Assembly: GCA_947427325.1 (NCBI GenBank)
Contig: CANEHP010000111.1
Location: forward strand, 1-7,385
Direction of reading: 5' to 3'
From: an uncultured Clostridia bacterium
Lineage (GTDB): Bacteria; Bacillota; Clostridia; Oscillospirales; Ruminococcaceae
DNA length: 7,385 nt
Positions 6,447 through 7,385 of the stretch are shown here, piece by piece (the first letter of the stretch is position 1; each line of letters opens with the position of its first letter). Both the position numbers and the translations under genes were made by a program. The notes beneath the pieces are model-generated. The model was not told the DNA's origin. It worked only from the letters and a program-made list of their open reading frames with translations, and did no database searches.

Positions 6447-7268
6447 TTATTGACAAAGCAGCATTTCGGCTTCCTCACTGCTTAAGGATGGGTTTAAAGC
6501 GGCGTTTATTCCCATAGAAATAATCTCTCCATAGCTGTTTACAACCGCATCTATATTGCGCGGCGTTACCATAAGAGGCTCTTTTACATTATCAAGAATA
6601 TTGTCAAGATCAATTACGGTAGGAACGCCTATGGAAATTACCTTCGTTTCCATATTGCATTTATTTATAGCTGTACGGTTTCCCCCGACCCCGCTGCCGG
6701 GACTTATTCCCGTATCGGTAATTTGAATAGTCGCTGCCAATCTGGAAAGATCGCTGCACGCAAGACTGTCTATTACTATTATTGCGGCAGGCAGCAGAGA
6801 TTTTGAAATGCTGTGCAGATATTCGGAGCTTTCTATGCCTGTTTGTCCCATCACTCCCATTTCCAATACTGCCACAGGTCTTAGCCCCAGCTCTTTAAAC
6901 TCCCTTGTATCGGATAAATGAGCGGTGGCGGGGATTCTGCGCACTGTCTTTGCTCCCAGGCTGTCGGGTGTTATCCATTCGTTGCCAAGTCCTGCAACCA
7001 ATACCATTTCCCAAGACATCACAGGCTTTAGCAGCTGATTAATATAATTGGCAAGCGCAATACTGACCGCCCCCTTATTTTCGTTATTGGGTTCATTTTC
7101 ACAATGAATGGTAATATATTTTCCTGCGGGCTTTCCTATCAGCTTTTCGCCTTGCCTTCCTATGGTGACGCAAGTCGCTTTAATTCCGTTTTGAAACTCC
7201 TCCGTCATTTTTATATCCTTATCGCTTAATGCCTCTCCAAACTCTACCGCTAAATCTGTTCTCTTCAT
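6447..7268 (-). CDS. gpr: GPR endopeptidase, spore germination protease (peptidase family A25)
   Basis: GPR degrades the small acid-soluble proteins that coat spore DNA, during germination. The 273-residue product opens with MKRTDLAVE, the conserved processing region. It carries GLGNEWITPDSLG with Asp102 and VIDSLA with Asp167, which align with Asp127 and Asp193 of B. megaterium GPR, both needed for activity. GVMGQTGIES (138-147), ITDTGISPGSGVGGNR (183-198), IGVPTVID (213-220) and LMVTPRNID (232-240) are also typical. It is shorter than Bacillus GPR (about 370). About 70 residues are absent between the IGVPTVID and LMVTP blocks, and only five residues precede the expected cleavage point before LAVE, against about 16 in Bacillus. 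The start at 7268 has AAGAGG six nt upstream; a TTG at 7301 in the same frame lacks a ribosome site. spoIIP, a common downstream neighbour in Bacillus, is not next; a convergent MATE gene is. Confidence 0.95.
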   Translation of the reverse strand: MKRTDLAVEFGEALSDKDIKMTEEFQNGIKATCVTIGRQGEKLIGKPAGKYITIHCENEPNNENKGAVSIALANYINQLLKPVMSWEMVLVAGLGNEWITPDSLGAKTVRRIPATAHLSDTREFKELGLRPVAVLEMGVMGQTGIESSEYLHSISKSLLPAAIIVIDSLACSDLSRLAATIQITDTGISPGSGVGGNRTAINKCNMETKVISIGVPTVIDLDNILDNVKEPLMVTPRNIDAVVNSYGEIISMGINAALNPSLSSEEAEMLLCQ

Positions 7269-7274
7269 TTTACA

Positions 7275-7280
7275 CCTCTT
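7275..7280 (-). promoter_or_regulatory. Shine-Dalgarno of gpr
   Basis: AAGAGG on the minus strand, six nt before the ATG at 7268. It decides the start in favour of a short pro-sequence over the upstream TTG at 7301. Confidence 0.8.
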
Positions 7281-7385
7281 GATTTTTGTGAATGTATACA
7301 ATAAATCTATTTATATTAGTGATTTTTTATCTTCTTTGTTAAATTATACTAATATTTTGAAAAAATTAAAAAAAAAATGGATTTT
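7281..7385 (-). other. AT-rich 5' flank of gpr, promoter not resolved
   Basis: gpr is normally read by the forespore factor sigma-G. I find no sequence here that convincingly matches sigma-G -35 and -10 boxes. A TATAAT is present on the minus strand (7348-7343), but no matching -35 lies 16-18 bp upstream. A run of ten adenines on the plus strand (7368-7377) and general AT richness may bend the DNA. No gene starts are visible before the window ends. Confidence 0.3.

Noticed and set aside
7269..7301. Upstream TTG start for gpr giving a 16-residue pro-sequence
   Set aside because: The length would match Bacillus, but no ribosome site precedes it and a well-placed AAGAGG serves the ATG at 7268. 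It is kept only as an alternative in the GPR finding.

Overview
The window looks like chromosome from an anaerobic, endospore-forming Firmicute of class Clostridia, possibly the Oscillospiraceae/Ruminococcaceae group. The evidence is a germination protease gene (gpr), strong AGGAGG-type ribosome binding sites, TTG and GTG starts, moderate-to-low GC, and envelope genes of Gram-positive type. The family placement is an inference from gene style, not a search.

Region 1 (1-235) is a control region. It opens with the cut right arm of a palindromic dispersed repeat (1-48). Then come two phased TGTAATC repeats resembling a Pho box (130-148) and a near-consensus promoter with an extended -10 (158-186). 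A perfect 7-1-7 palindrome lies over the -10 and the probable start site (182-196).

Region 2 (236-4742) is a three-gene co-directional envelope module. The first gene is a polytopic membrane protein with an extracellular sulfatase/LTA-synthase-type catalytic domain. The second is a 106-residue protein with a signal peptide, a YIDPA motif, one membrane segment and an acidic cytoplasmic tail. The third is the highlight: a single 677-codon frame joining a YidC/Oxa1-type insertase to a cytosolic CDP-glycerol:glycerophosphotransferase-like domain (TagB/TagF superfamily). I infer that the cytoplasmic transferase builds or primes a polyol-phosphate-containing glycan or lipid at the inner face of the membrane. 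The sulfatase-fold enzyme would add or move a phospho-group on the outer face, and the small protein would be an accessory. A Pho-like site upstream would fit a phosphate-rich product, but none of this is demonstrated.

Region 3 (4741-4962) holds a 163-bp imperfect palindrome whose first two bases complete the stop codon of the fusion gene, then a 12-bp perfect hairpin that may be a terminator. Its right arm shares a 20-nt identical block with the repeat at 1-48, so the module is bracketed by two copies of one repeat family.

Region 4 (4963-7385) holds a MATE-family efflux transporter whose first 15 codons are five tandem 9-nt repeats. Convergent to it is a compact gpr with a short pro-sequence and without the internal segment of about 70 residues found in Bacillus GPR. 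The last 100 bases are AT-rich 5' flank of gpr with no confident promoter.
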